From the NCBI RefSeq assembly GCF_015710975.1, contig NZ_CP049783.1, positions 4,988,501-5,052,500 on the forward strand: 64,000 nucleotides of DNA, written 5' to 3'. The position numbers were made by a program, and so were the translations under genes. Shown here in pieces: positions 9,494-18,156 of the stretch. Within the stretch, counting starts at the first letter, position 1. The number at the start of each line of letters is the position of its first letter. The notes below the pieces were generated by a model. It did no database searches and was not told the origin of the DNA. It worked only from the letters and a program-made list of their open reading frames with translations. The DNA is from Paenibacillus polymyxa. Its GTDB lineage: Bacteria > Bacillota > Bacilli > Paenibacillales > Paenibacillaceae.

Positions 9494-9591
9494 GATCATC
9501 TGTTATAGTTTTAGGCTAAAATTCATGACAGCTTGTGGGACGCGTATAAGCGTAATACGGGCTTATCTTCTAACGAAAAGAGGAATGTAAA

Positions 9592-10446
9592 TTGACTAGT
9601 CTTCCCCTGCATCCGGCTTTGTCCGGAAAAACAGTTGTGGTAACCGGCGGTTCCGGCGTGTTGTGCAGCTCCATGGCCAAGGAGCTTGCCCGCCAGGGTA
9701 CCAAGGTCGCTATTTTGAACCGTACTGCTGATAAGGGCGAATTGATAGCCAAGGAAATTTGTGAGAGTGGTGGAGAATCCATCGCTGTTGCCTGCGATGT
9801 GACCGATGTTGAAAGCGTAAAGCAGGCTGAGGAGACGGTCCGTCGTCTGCTCGGTCCGTGCGATATTCTGATCAATGGAGCAGGCGGCAACCACCCCAGT
9901 GCGAATACGAGTTTGGAGACATTTCATCCTGAAGATCTGAACCAGTCTGGAATCACTACCTTTTTCGATCTCAGTGTACCTGGCTTCCGCAATGTGCTTG
10001 ATTTAAATTTTATCGGGACTTTAATCCCAACACAGGTTTTTTCCAAAGGCATGATCGGACGACCTGGCGCTGTGGTCCTTAACATATCCTCCATGAGCGC
10101 TCCCAGCCCAATGACCAAGATTCCCGCTTACAGCGCTGCCAAAGCCGCCATCAACAACTTCACCCAGTGGCTGGCCGTACATCTAGCCGAATCTGGCATT
10201 CGGGTGAATGCCATTGCCCCCGGATTTTTCCTGACAGAGCAGAACCGACAATTGCTCACCAACGAGGACGGCTCGCTTACCGAGCGTTCGGCCAAGATTA
10301 TTGCCCACACCCCTATGCGCCGTTTCGGTGAGCCTGAAGACCTCCTCGGAACGCTGCTTTGGCTGGCAGATGAAACCGCTTCTGGTTTTGTGACCGGTGC
10401 AGTCATTCCTATAGATGGTGGTTTTATGGCCTATTCGGGGGTATAG
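9592..10446 (+). CDS. SDR-type D-mannonate oxidoreductase / fructuronate reductase
   Basis: A 284-residue short-chain dehydrogenase: [12 protein letters not shown] cofactor loop (about 18-29), INGAGGNHP (about 92-100), Ser in NISSMSAPS, and YSAAKAA catalytic Tyr/Lys. The INGAGGNHP variant with the insertion after it is what I know from the SDR enzymes annotated as D-mannonate oxidoreductase (UxuB of bacilli), which reduce D-fructuronate to D-mannonate. The TTG start follows AAGAGGAATG. A second, unrelated fructuronate-reductase-type enzyme is encoded at 12641, so one of the two may have another substrate. Confidence 0.8.
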   Translation: MTSLPLHPALSGKTVVVTGGSGVLCSSMAKELARQGTKVAILNRTADKGELIAKEICESGGESIAVACDVTDVESVKQAEETVRRLLGPCDILINGAGGNHPSANTSLETFHPEDLNQSGITTFFDLSVPGFRNVLDLNFIGTLIPTQVFSKGMIGRPGAVVLNISSMSAPSPMTKIPAYSAAKAAINNFTQWLAVHLAESGIRVNAIAPGFFLTEQNRQLLTNEDGSLTERSAKIIAHTPMRRFGEPEDLLGTLLWLADETASGFVTGAVIPIDGGFMAYSGV

Positions 10447-10750
10447 AATCTTCACTTTCCATCCCTTGCCCTTCTATTTACAATTACGAAGTGGCAAGGG
10501 GCTTAGTGTGTCAACAACGCTCTACTATGGTTTCAACTGAATCCGTTTACATAAATAATAAGTCGAAGGAAGCATTGCTCAATTGGTCATGCTTTAATTT
10601 ATCACATTCTCCTATGCGTATATTCAAGCAGGATTACACTTGTCTTGTATACAAGATATCGAACCTCTATGAAAATTCTTCAATTCCATCCACCGCTTGA
10701 CGGCAAACAACTAGACTCACGAGCAAAAAAATGAATAACACAGACCAGCA
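10447..10750. other. Convergent spacer with an isolated operator
   Basis: This 304-base spacer lies between the 3' ends of the SDR and GntR genes. I find no convincing gene or terminator. Its notable content is the palindrome at 10643-10656, followed by a 21-codon ORF from 10672 that lacks a ribosome binding site. Confidence 0.5.
10643..10656. promoter_or_regulatory. Second copy of the TTGTATACAA operator
   Basis: TCTTGTATACAAGA is a perfect 14-bp palindrome and shares its core with the uxuA operator at 11518-11535. It does not sit at the 5' end of any intact gene. Confidence 0.6.
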
Positions 10751-11404
10751 TTATTTCTTGATATAGCCAGCGAACTGCCGGAGGAATTCGAGAGAATGTA
10801 TATCCTTTCGGAGATGATGGTGAACCAGATCATCCATTTTGCTTGTATCCTGATTCAACATATATTCAAGCATAGTTTGGTGCTCATGCCAGATTTCCAT
10901 CAGCTTCCCTGCTTCCAGCATATGGAGCTTGCGATATCTGATATAGTGAACATTTGATTGCTGAATCAGCTGCCAAAGAAATTCTCGGCCCACCAATTGG
11001 AACATAGTATGGTGGAACTGATCGTCCAAAATGAGAAATTGATCCGTAGCATGATCGTCTTCAATGACAGCCCTCTGCCTGTCCAAAATTTCGCTCAGCT
11101 TCTGTATATCGCTTAATGCAAATTGCGTAGAAAGCTCCTTCATAATCTCTTTTTCCACTGCGCTTCTCAAGTAGCTCATTTGTTCTACGGACTCCAGATC
11201 AATATATGAGACAATGTTCCCCTTCTTGGGAAAAATATCAATATAAGACTCCAGCGCAAGCTGTTTCAACACATCGCGCAGCGGAGTTCTGGACAACTGG
11301 AAGCGTTCTGACAAGGTCGTCTCGCTGAGCAGAGTCCCAGGCTTTAAGGTCAACGACAAAATATCATTTTTCAAAAGCTGCTTGATTTCTTCCTTTGTAA
11401 ACAT
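10751..11404 (-). CDS. GntR-family (FCD) regulator, likely UxuR-type repressor
   Basis: A 217-residue protein: N-terminal winged helix (ETTLSERFQLSRTPLRDVLKQL, about residues 26-47) and an all-helical FCD ligand domain with the metal-binding Asp/His pattern (DDQFHHTMFQLVG, about 127-139, and the late HHHLRKDIH). FCD regulators commonly sense carboxylated sugars and bind TTGTATACAA-like palindromes. It diverges from uxuA across 159 bases, and such a palindrome lies just in front of uxuA. I infer that it represses uxuA and the adjacent polyol dehydrogenase until a uronate intermediate is present. Confidence 0.87.
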   Translation of the reverse strand: MFTKEEIKQLLKNDILSLTLKPGTLLSETTLSERFQLSRTPLRDVLKQLALESYIDIFPKKGNIVSYIDLESVEQMSYLRSAVEKEIMKELSTQFALSDIQKLSEILDRQRAVIEDDHATDQFLILDDQFHHTMFQLVGREFLWQLIQQSNVHYIRYRKLHMLEAGKLMEIWHEHQTMLEYMLNQDTSKMDDLVHHHLRKDIHSLEFLRQFAGYIKK

Positions 11405-11481
11405 AACATTCCTGCCTTCACTTTATAAATCTAGTCTTATTATAAAGCATTTTGATGTGATAGACTCCTCAAAAATTGTCA

Positions 11482-11511
11482 TTGACAAGGATAAACTTTG
11501 CATTTTATGAT
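11482..11511 (+). promoter_or_regulatory. Sigma-A promoter of uxuA operon
   Basis: TTGACA at 11482-11487 and TATGAT at 11506-11511 with an 18-base spacer. The operator palindrome begins six bases after the -10 element, so a bound repressor would cover the transcription start. Confidence 0.6.
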
Positions 11512-11517
11512 CAAGTC

Positions 11518-11535
11518 AATCTTGTATACAAGATT
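11518..11535. promoter_or_regulatory. Operator of uxuA (GntR/FCD type)
   Basis: AATCTTGTATACAAGATT is a perfect 18-bp palindrome directly downstream of the -10 element and 29 bases before the start codon. Confidence 0.75.
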
Positions 11536-11563
11536 AAAAAAATCAATCAGGGAGGGTATCGTT

Positions 11564-12640
11564 ATGAACATGACCTGGAGATGGTATGGGGAAGGCAATG
11601 ACAATATTACACTGGATCATATCCGGCAAATTCCAGGAGTTATGGGCATTGTTTGGTCTTTACATGATAAGATAGCCGGTGAAATATGGGAAATGGAGCG
11701 AATTCAGGAGGTAGCTGATCAGATTACAAGCAAGGGCTTTAGTACGGCAGTCGTAGAGAGTGTAAATGTCCACGATGATATCAAAATCGGCCTCCCATCC
11801 CGCGAACAATACATTAACATTTATATTGATACCATTCGCAAATTGGCCAAAGTAGGAGTCAAGGTGATTTGCTATAACTTTATGCCTGTCTTTGACTGGA
11901 CCAGAACGGAGCTTTATAAGGAACTGCCTGACGGATCTAACGCCCTCTTTTATGAAAAGGCTGCCATTACCGATAACCCCCGTCAAATGGTGGATCGGAT
12001 TCTCAAGGGAGCCGGGAAGTTCACGATGCCAGGCTGGGAACCGGAGCGGTTGGCGAGACTGGATGAACTGTTTGCTGCTTACGCAGATGTCACCGAAGAC
12101 AAGCTGTTTGACAACCTGAAGTATTTTCTTGAGCGCATCATCCCGGTTTGCGAGGAGGTTGACATCAAGATGGCCATTCATCCTGATGATCCGGCATGGC
12201 CCATCTTCGGGTTGCCGAGAATTGTCCGAAGTCGTGAGACCATCCGGCGCATCCTAGATGCAGTGAACAGTCCATATAATGGTCTAACCTTCTGCACAGG
12301 CTCACTGGGGACTAACCCTGAGAATGATTTGCCAGCTATGATTCGGGAGTTCCATGATCGTATTCATTTTGCACATATTCGTAATGTCAAGGTGTTTGAG
12401 AATGGCGACTTTATTGAAGTGTCACATCGCGGGAAAGACGGAAGCGTCGATATACCGGAAGTGGTTAGAGCTTATCACGAAAAAGGCTATCAGGGATATG
12501 TGCGCCCAGATCACGGTAGACATCTATGGGGAGAAGAAAAGAATTGTCGGCCAGGCTACGGTTTGTATGACCGTGCACTGGGAGTTATGTACTTGCTTGG
12601 TGTCTGGGATAGTCTCGCTCAAAGCAAAGGAGTGAAATAG
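11564..12640 (+). CDS. uxuA: Mannonate dehydratase
   Basis: A 358-residue UxuA. The ATG at 11564 (MTWRWYGEGND after MN) is chosen because GGAGGG is at 11551-11556; an in-frame ATG at 11498 lies upstream of the operator. Family blocks include PGVMGIVWSLHDK near the N-terminus, VEVDIKMAIHPDDP (about 198) with metal-ligand His, FCTGSLG, IHFAHIRNV and YVRPDHGRHLWGE near the C-terminus. UxuA dehydrates D-mannonate to 2-keto-3-deoxy-D-gluconate in the hexuronate pathway. Its TAG stop directly abuts the ATG of the next gene, so translation is coupled. Confidence 0.95.
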   Translation: MNMTWRWYGEGNDNITLDHIRQIPGVMGIVWSLHDKIAGEIWEMERIQEVADQITSKGFSTAVVESVNVHDDIKIGLPSREQYINIYIDTIRKLAKVGVKVICYNFMPVFDWTRTELYKELPDGSNALFYEKAAITDNPRQMVDRILKGAGKFTMPGWEPERLARLDELFAAYADVTEDKLFDNLKYFLERIIPVCEEVDIKMAIHPDDPAWPIFGLPRIVRSRETIRRILDAVNSPYNGLTFCTGSLGTNPENDLPAMIREFHDRIHFAHIRNVKVFENGDFIEVSHRGKDGSVDIPEVVRAYHEKGYQGYVRPDHGRHLWGEEKNCRPGYGLYDRALGVMYLLGVWDSLAQSKGVK

Positions 12641-14248
12641 ATGCTCCAGCTTGACCGGAAAGGTCTTTTAGATAAGGCGGCCTGGGAAGCAGTAGGCATC
12701 GAACTGCCGAAGTATGATCTGGAGCTTGTAGCCCATAACACCCGAGTTAGACCGCAATGGGTGCATTTCGGCGCAGGCAATATTTTTCGGGGGTTCGTAG
12801 CCAATGCACAGCAACAACTGCTGAATAGTTTGAAAGCGGATACAGGTATAATTGCGGCCGAAACCTTTGATTTTGAAATGATTGACAAAGCCTACAAGCC
12901 TTACGACAATCTAACCTTGCTGGTGTTAATGAGTGCAGACGGTAAATTTCACAAAAGTGTGGTCGCAAGCATCGTTGAGAGCCTTGCAACGGAGCAGAAT
13001 CGTCCGGACGACTATCTCCGTCTGCTTGAAGTATTTGAAAATCCGACTCTGCAAATGGCCAGCTTCACTGTCACGGAAAAAGGATACGGCCTCACCGGGC
13101 CCGACGGTAAGTATCTGGCTGTTGTGGAGAGGGATTTAGTGAATGGTCCTGAACAGCCGGTGCATGTGATGAGCATAGCTACTTCGCTTGCCTATCGGCG
13201 TTATTTAAAGGGACAACATCCAATGACCTTGGTAAGCATGGATAATTGCTCCCATAACGGCGATCTGTTAAAGGATAGTATGATTGCTATCGCCAAGGAG
13301 TGGACGCGCAGAGGCCTGGTAGAGAAAGGATTTGCAGACTATCTGCAGAATGAGGAAAAAATAACCTTCCCGCTGACTATGATTGATAAAATCACCCCCC
13401 GCCCTTCCTTACAGGTACAATCTGCTCTTCGAGAGCTGGGGTTAGCCGACATGGAGATTGTCGTTACCTCCAGACATACGTATACGGCTCCCTTTGTCAA
13501 TGCTGAGGTTAGCGAGTATTTGGTCATTGAAGACAAGTTTACAAACGGGAGACCTGCACTGGAGGAAGCTGGCATCATCTTCACAAATCGGGATACGGTA
13601 GACAAAGTGGAGAAGATGAAAGTCACGACCTGTCTCAATCCGCTACATACAGCGCTGGCCCTCTCCGGTTGTCTGCTTGGGTATCAGCTCATTGCAGATG
13701 AAATGAAGGACCGCACCTTGCGTCGTCTAGTGGAAGCCATCGGCTACAAGGAAGGCTTGCCTGTTGTGGTTGATCCCGGAATTATCCAACCCCAAGCGTT
13801 CATTAACGAGGTATTGCAGGAACGCTTCGCCAATCCCTATATTCCAGATACGCCACAGCGGATTGCAACAGATACTTCTCAAAAGATGAGCATCCGTTTT
13901 GGCGAAACCATAAAGTCGTATGTTAGCACAGCAGGGCTTGATCCCACCGACCTGACTGCTATTCCCTTGACCATTGCGATCTGGTGTCGTTATTTGCTGG
14001 GGGTGGATGATCAAGGAGCACCCTTCAAACTCAGTCCGGACCCGTTACTGGATACATTGCAGGGGTATTTGCAGAATACGAAGCTAGGCGATCAGACCTC
14101 TGGGGTTCGCAACCTCCTTGAGGATGAAAAACTGTTCGGCGTCCGATTATATGAGATTGGTCTGGGCGACAAGATTGAAGCCATGTTTCATGAAATGCTA
14201 TCAGGTCCCGGAGCAGTCCGAAGCACCATAGAGAAGTATGTGAACTAG
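12641..14248 (+). CDS. uxuB: Fructuronate reductase-type long-chain polyol dehydrogenase
   Basis: A 535-residue member of the mannitol dehydrogenase / UxuB (polyol-specific long-chain) family: N-terminal Rossmann segment VHFGAGNIFRGFVA, central VSMDNCSHNGDLL, and the catalytic block KMKVTTCLNPLHTALA with the family Lys and Asn/His. It immediately follows uxuA, under the same promoter, which supports D-fructuronate reduction to D-mannonate with NADH. It is longer than E. coli UxuB (486) and not related in fold to the SDR at 9592, so the locus carries two analogous candidates for the same step. A terminator follows. Confidence 0.88.
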   Translation: MLQLDRKGLLDKAAWEAVGIELPKYDLELVAHNTRVRPQWVHFGAGNIFRGFVANAQQQLLNSLKADTGIIAAETFDFEMIDKAYKPYDNLTLLVLMSADGKFHKSVVASIVESLATEQNRPDDYLRLLEVFENPTLQMASFTVTEKGYGLTGPDGKYLAVVERDLVNGPEQPVHVMSIATSLAYRRYLKGQHPMTLVSMDNCSHNGDLLKDSMIAIAKEWTRRGLVEKGFADYLQNEEKITFPLTMIDKITPRPSLQVQSALRELGLADMEIVVTSRHTYTAPFVNAEVSEYLVIEDKFTNGRPALEEAGIIFTNRDTVDKVEKMKVTTCLNPLHTALALSGCLLGYQLIADEMKDRTLRRLVEAIGYKEGLPVVVDPGIIQPQAFINEVLQERFANPYIPDTPQRIATDTSQKMSIRFGETIKSYVSTAGLDPTDLTAIPLTIAIWCRYLLGVDDQGAPFKLSPDPLLDTLQGYLQNTKLGDQTSGVRNLLEDEKLFGVRLYEIGLGDKIEAMFHEMLSGPGAVRSTIEKYVN

Positions 14249-14262
14249 AACTTACATTAAAC

Positions 14263-14300
14263 AATCCCCCTGCCACGAAACTTTGGTCAGGGGGATTTGT
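14263..14300. terminator. Terminator after uxuAB
   Basis: Perfect 10-bp stem AATCCCCCTG / CAGGGGGATT followed by TGTAATTCT. Confidence 0.75.
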
Positions 14301-14354
14301 AATTCTCATGTTTGTTAGCTTGTTGTCAACAGTAGAACCGGGCCACAACTCTGA

Positions 14355-15116
14355 TTAGAATCCTGCCGTCCAACCCGCATCAGCAGCAATAACTGCCCCA
14401 TTCACAAAGCTCGACTCGTCTGAAGCCAAGAAAAGGGCTATTTTCGCGATTTCTTCAGCCTGCCCTACACGAGGAATTACGCCTTGCGTGACCTTCGTTC
14501 GAGATGCGCCAAACTCATTCAAGTTATGAATCGTTGAAGTAATGTTGGTAGCTGTTGCACCTGACGCAATGGCATTGCATCGAATGCCTTTTTGAGCATA
14601 CATAAATCCCGTGTTTTTCGTAATACCGACTACCGCATGCTTTGAGGCGGTATAGGCAGCGCCTGCATGCGCACCACTGAAGCCACCCGTAGATGCCGTA
14701 TTTATAATTACTCCATTTCCTTTATCCAGGAAGATCGGGATTACTTTGCGAATCGCACGCATAACGCTTTTTGTATTAATATCGAATATCAAATCCCATG
14801 TCTCGTCGTCCACATCCCCTACTGGCGCCATGTTATCCATAACGCCCGCATTGTTAACCAAAATGTCGAGAGTTCCGAATTCATTAACAGCTGTATCGAT
14901 CAAAGCATGTATATCATTCAAATCAGCAACATTGGTTTTTATTGCAATGGCGTTTCCTCCAGCTGATTTAATTCCTGCTGCAACCGCTTCTGCTCCTTCA
15001 ATGTTCAGGTCTGAAAGAACAACACTTGCCCCTTCTTTTGCAAATAATTCTGCAATCGCTTTCCCCATTCCTGATGCTGAGCCTGTAACGACCGCAACTT
15101 TTCCTCCCAAACGCAT
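14355..15116 (-). CDS. SDR-family oxidoreductase
   Basis: A 253-residue classical short-chain dehydrogenase: TGSASGMGKAIA cofactor motif (about residues 12-23), NNAGV (about 85-89), Ser in NTASTGG, and YTASKHA catalytic Tyr/Lys. The ATG at 15116 follows GGAGGG, so a TTG 15 bases upstream is not the start. The substrate is unknown. It is divergent from the MFS gene at 15423 and may be unrelated to it. Confidence 0.85.
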   Translation of the reverse strand: MRLGGKVAVVTGSASGMGKAIAELFAKEGASVVLSDLNIEGAEAVAAGIKSAGGNAIAIKTNVADLNDIHALIDTAVNEFGTLDILVNNAGVMDNMAPVGDVDDETWDLIFDINTKSVMRAIRKVIPIFLDKGNGVIINTASTGGFSGAHAGAAYTASKHAVVGITKNTGFMYAQKGIRCNAIASGATATNITSTIHNLNEFGASRTKVTQGVIPRVGQAEEIAKIALFLASDESSFVNGAVIAADAGWTAGF

Positions 15117-15422
15117 GAAAGATCCCTCCAATGTTTTTTAATCAACCGTTCATTTGAAGTATGGATCAACTGCTAAATCAAAGTCAATTGTACGAAAGTA
15201 CAGGCGAATAATCTATCTTTCATACCATAACCCTGATAGTCCCCTTGTAAGATAAAACTGTGTGTATCACGTTGATAAGGAGCAGGATGCATATTATTAA
15301 GAGTTTATCGATTTATTTTTACAATTTCTGTAGAATTATATATATACTTTTCCAGAGTAATGGTATATTCTAGTAAAAACAATGCTCATATAAAAAAATA
15401 TGACCTTATGGAGGGACAGGCC
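15117..15422. other. Divergent spacer SDR / MFS
   Basis: A 306-base AT-rich spacer that should hold the promoters of both genes. I see no clear palindrome or RNA element in it. Confidence 0.4.
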
Positions 15423-16631
15423 TTGAAGAGACTTTTCGCTTTAAGTTGTGCTTTCTATCTGTTAATCGGCGTCACCAGCGTGGTGCTTGGGACATTACTG
15501 CCGACTTTACTGCCTCACTATGGACGGGGGTACAGCGATGGTGGATTGCTGCTGTTCCTGCAGTTTTTCGGATTTCTTGTCGGCGTTCTGCTCACTCCCT
15601 TCATGGCTCTACATATGGGCCGCAAGTCCATGCTATCTATTGCCTTGGCCAGTATTGTGATAGCAGGTACCGTATTGGGTGTACTCCCCTCATGGAATTG
15701 GGTCATCGCAATGGCCATCTGGATTGGCTTCGGCTCAGGTATTATTGAATCTTCCATCGGAGCGTTCACCATTGAGTTCACCGAGGAGCAAAAAGCCGTA
15801 GCGATGTCCAAGCTGGATGTCTATTTTGCACTTGGTGCACTTCTTATTCCTGCGATTGTAAGCCTGTATATTTGGCTTGGAATGTGGTATCTGACCTTTT
15901 ACACCATCTCCCTTCTGACCTTTATCTTGGCGCTGTTTTGGCTTACTATGCCTGCTTCCGCCTCCTCTCATCTTACCCAAGCAGACATCCGCACTACTGA
16001 ACGTTCAGTTGAACAAGCCCGTTACTCAGGACAGCATCGTGTATTGCTAGGAATCTTCATTATATTCTTCTTTGTTTATATGGGCCTTGAACTGGGGCTC
16101 ATGAACTTCCTACCTTCTATTCTGACCGAAACGCTACAACTTCAGGGATCCGTAGCCTCGCTGGGTGTCAGCGTACTTTGGATTGCAATGATCATTGGTC
16201 GTATGTTCTCAGGAAGGATTGCAGAGTCAGCAGGATATATTCCTTTCCTACTATGGAGTGCAATCGGAACTTTCTGTTTCTTAGTCGCTATGGTGTTTAT
16301 ATCCAGCCAATGGGCTACATACCTTCTAATTTTTGGTGCAGGGATATTCATGTCTGGACTCTTCTGTATCGCACTTGTCTACGCCAACGTACTGATTCCG
16401 GGAATGACGGAGCGGACGACCAGTATTCTGATTGCGTCAGGCGGAATTGGCGGCTCAGTGCTTCAATACGTAATAGGCTGGAGCATGAGCGAATGGCCAG
16501 TGACAGCTAGCCTCTGGATCTTAGGAGGATTTACTTTGATTTTGCTGCTGGCACTTATTCTCACACATCTGTGGAATAATCGGGGCAGCCGAGTAATTGA
16601 CTCCCTTGTCCATCAGGGCAAGGAAGGATGA
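15423..16631 (+). CDS. MFS transporter of the putative azasugar cluster
   Basis: About 402 residues with 12 predicted membrane segments. The TTG at 15423 is preferred because GGAGGG is at 15411-15416; an in-frame ATG at 15360 has no such site. The loop ALHMGRKSM after helix 2 matches the MFS motif A region. It is followed on the same strand by an aminotransferase, dehydrogenase and phosphatase, so it probably moves their substrate or exports their product. It resembles sugar-type MFS (FucP/glucose-facilitator-like) rather than the drug-efflux proteins elsewhere in the window, but direction of transport cannot be read from sequence. Confidence 0.85.
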   Translation: MKRLFALSCAFYLLIGVTSVVLGTLLPTLLPHYGRGYSDGGLLLFLQFFGFLVGVLLTPFMALHMGRKSMLSIALASIVIAGTVLGVLPSWNWVIAMAIWIGFGSGIIESSIGAFTIEFTEEQKAVAMSKLDVYFALGALLIPAIVSLYIWLGMWYLTFYTISLLTFILALFWLTMPASASSHLTQADIRTTERSVEQARYSGQHRVLLGIFIIFFFVYMGLELGLMNFLPSILTETLQLQGSVASLGVSVLWIAMIIGRMFSGRIAESAGYIPFLLWSAIGTFCFLVAMVFISSQWATYLLIFGAGIFMSGLFCIALVYANVLIPGMTERTTSILIASGGIGGSVLQYVIGWSMSEWPVTASLWILGGFTLILLLALILTHLWNNRGSRVIDSLVHQGKEG

Positions 16632-16883
16632 TATTGTTTTAGTCCTTAGGGGAGGTGAGGCCTATCGCGTTTTTGCTTTTCGGGCAGATTCTGTTGCTGC
16701 GGTTATCTCTCATATCTGTGAAATCGCAGGAACAGTCAAATTGTGGCTTCTTTGTCCATTAGGACATGGAAGGTGATTTTCTTATTTTGGGGAGGTGAGT
16801 TCAGCCTCGTTATGCTGATTGGGCGTTACTCTTTTTAAGGATGACTTAATGAAATGTATATTCTGATATGGAGGGGAAATATC
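16632..16883 (+). other. 252-base leader between MFS and aminotransferase
   Basis: An unusually long gap inside an otherwise tight gene string. It contains the word GGGGAGGTGAG twice (about 16650 and 16790), each looking like a strong ribosome binding site, but neither is followed by a durable ORF (the longest is about 36 codons). It may hold an internal promoter or a post-transcriptional control element. Confidence 0.35.
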
Positions 16884-18122
16884 GTGCATACCTTGACCAA
16901 AGAACGTTTCAGATACGGAAAAGGCATTACTTTGATTGACGATTCAGGTAAGGAGTATTTGGATGGCGTATCTGGCACCTTCAATCTGTCGCTCGGTTAT
17001 AATCACCCTCATGTCGTCTCCAAAGTACAGGAGCAAGTCGCCAATCTTGCCCACATGTCTTCATCCTTTACCGAGCCTTACGTTGAAGAAGTCCTAGACC
17101 ATCTAATCCAATATGCCCCGAACGGCATCGATGCCGGGTGGATGAGAGATATTACCGGCTCCACGGCGAATGAATGTGCTGTGAAACTGGCCCAGAAATA
17201 TACCGGAGCAACTGATATCATCAGCCTGCATCTGTCACATCATGGACAGACCCAGTTCGCAACAGGCATTTCCGGTAATGCCTTTCGCCGCAAGAATTTT
17301 CCCAATTCAACTGCGGCATATTCTCTGCATGTGCCTGCCCCCTACTGCTATCGTTGTCCCTTTAATTCTTCACCAGACAAGTGTGGTCATCACTGTATTG
17401 AAGCCATATCGGACGCCATTGAATATGCAAGCTCAGGCTCTGTGGCCTGCATGATTATTGAACCCATTCTGGGCAACGGAGGTAACATCATCCCGCCTGC
17501 AGGATATTTCAAGCGCCTCCGTCAGTTATGCGACGAGCATGGGATGATTCTGATTGCTGACGAAGTGCAGACTGGGATTGGGCGGACAGGCTACATGTTC
17601 GCAAGTGAGCTGTTTGACATCCAACCGGATATTATTACTCTTGCCAAGGGTTTGGGCGGCATTGGTGTCCCGGTTGCGGCGGTCTTGATGCAGTCTCGTC
17701 TCGATGTCCTGGAGAAGCATGAGCATTCCTTTACCTCGGGCAGCAATCTGATCTCGGTCACGGCAGCCAAATCCACGCTGGAGGTTGTAAGCGAACCCGG
17801 TTTTCTGGAAGCCGTCCGGTCCAAAGGAAACCTGCTCGGATCCCTGCTGACCGAGATAGCTGACAAGCATGATTGCATTGGTGAGGCTCGTGGCGTCGGA
17901 CTGATGTGGGGACTGGAAATTGTAGACGAGGACGATGGCCCGGATGCAGTGAAAAGCAATGGAATTATCGATCGTGCATTTGAGGAACAGCAATTAATCC
18001 TCAGAGGTTCCCGTTACGGTTATGGCAACGTGGTCAAAGTGAGACCTTCTCTCACGGCTACAGAAGATGAGATTGTCGAAATTGTTAAACGGCTTGACAC
18101 CGTTCTTGCTACCCTTCACTAA
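16884..18122 (+). CDS. Class-III PLP aminotransferase (GabT-like)
   Basis: About 412 residues; the GTG at 16884 follows GGAGGGG at 16870. Fold-type I landmarks: GSTANECAVKLAQ, SHHGQT, ADEVQTGIGRTG with the PLP-binding Asp (about residue 226) and TLAKGLGG with Lys about 255. Between them are four cysteines, YCYRCPF and DKCGHHC (about residues 154-171), a CX2C-X8-CX3C pattern that suggests a metal site. Class-III enzymes transfer amino groups to aldehydes or ketones. With the polyol-type dehydrogenase and phosphatase downstream, the setting matches the GabT1 step of deoxynojirimycin-type azasugar synthesis (amination of a ketose phosphate), but an ordinary omega-amino-acid transaminase cannot be excluded. 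Confidence 0.85.
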   Translation: MHTLTKERFRYGKGITLIDDSGKEYLDGVSGTFNLSLGYNHPHVVSKVQEQVANLAHMSSSFTEPYVEEVLDHLIQYAPNGIDAGWMRDITGSTANECAVKLAQKYTGATDIISLHLSHHGQTQFATGISGNAFRRKNFPNSTAAYSLHVPAPYCYRCPFNSSPDKCGHHCIEAISDAIEYASSGSVACMIIEPILGNGGNIIPPAGYFKRLRQLCDEHGMILIADEVQTGIGRTGYMFASELFDIQPDIITLAKGLGGIGVPVAAVLMQSRLDVLEKHEHSFTSGSNLISVTAAKSTLEVVSEPGFLEAVRSKGNLLGSLLTEIADKHDCIGEARGVGLMWGLEIVDEDDGPDAVKSNGIIDRAFEEQQLILRGSRYGYGNVVKVRPSLTATEDEIVEIVKRLDTVLATLH

Positions 18123-18156
18123 CGATCTGCCCAATAGGCCAAAGGAGGAATTATTC

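Noticed and set aside
10491..10700. 69-codon ORF in the convergent spacer
   Set aside because: No ribosome binding site, no family pattern, and it runs across the operator palindrome.
16654..16764. 36-codon ORF after GGGGAGG
   Set aside because: The GTG would overlap its own ribosome binding site and the peptide resembles nothing; treated as leader sequence.
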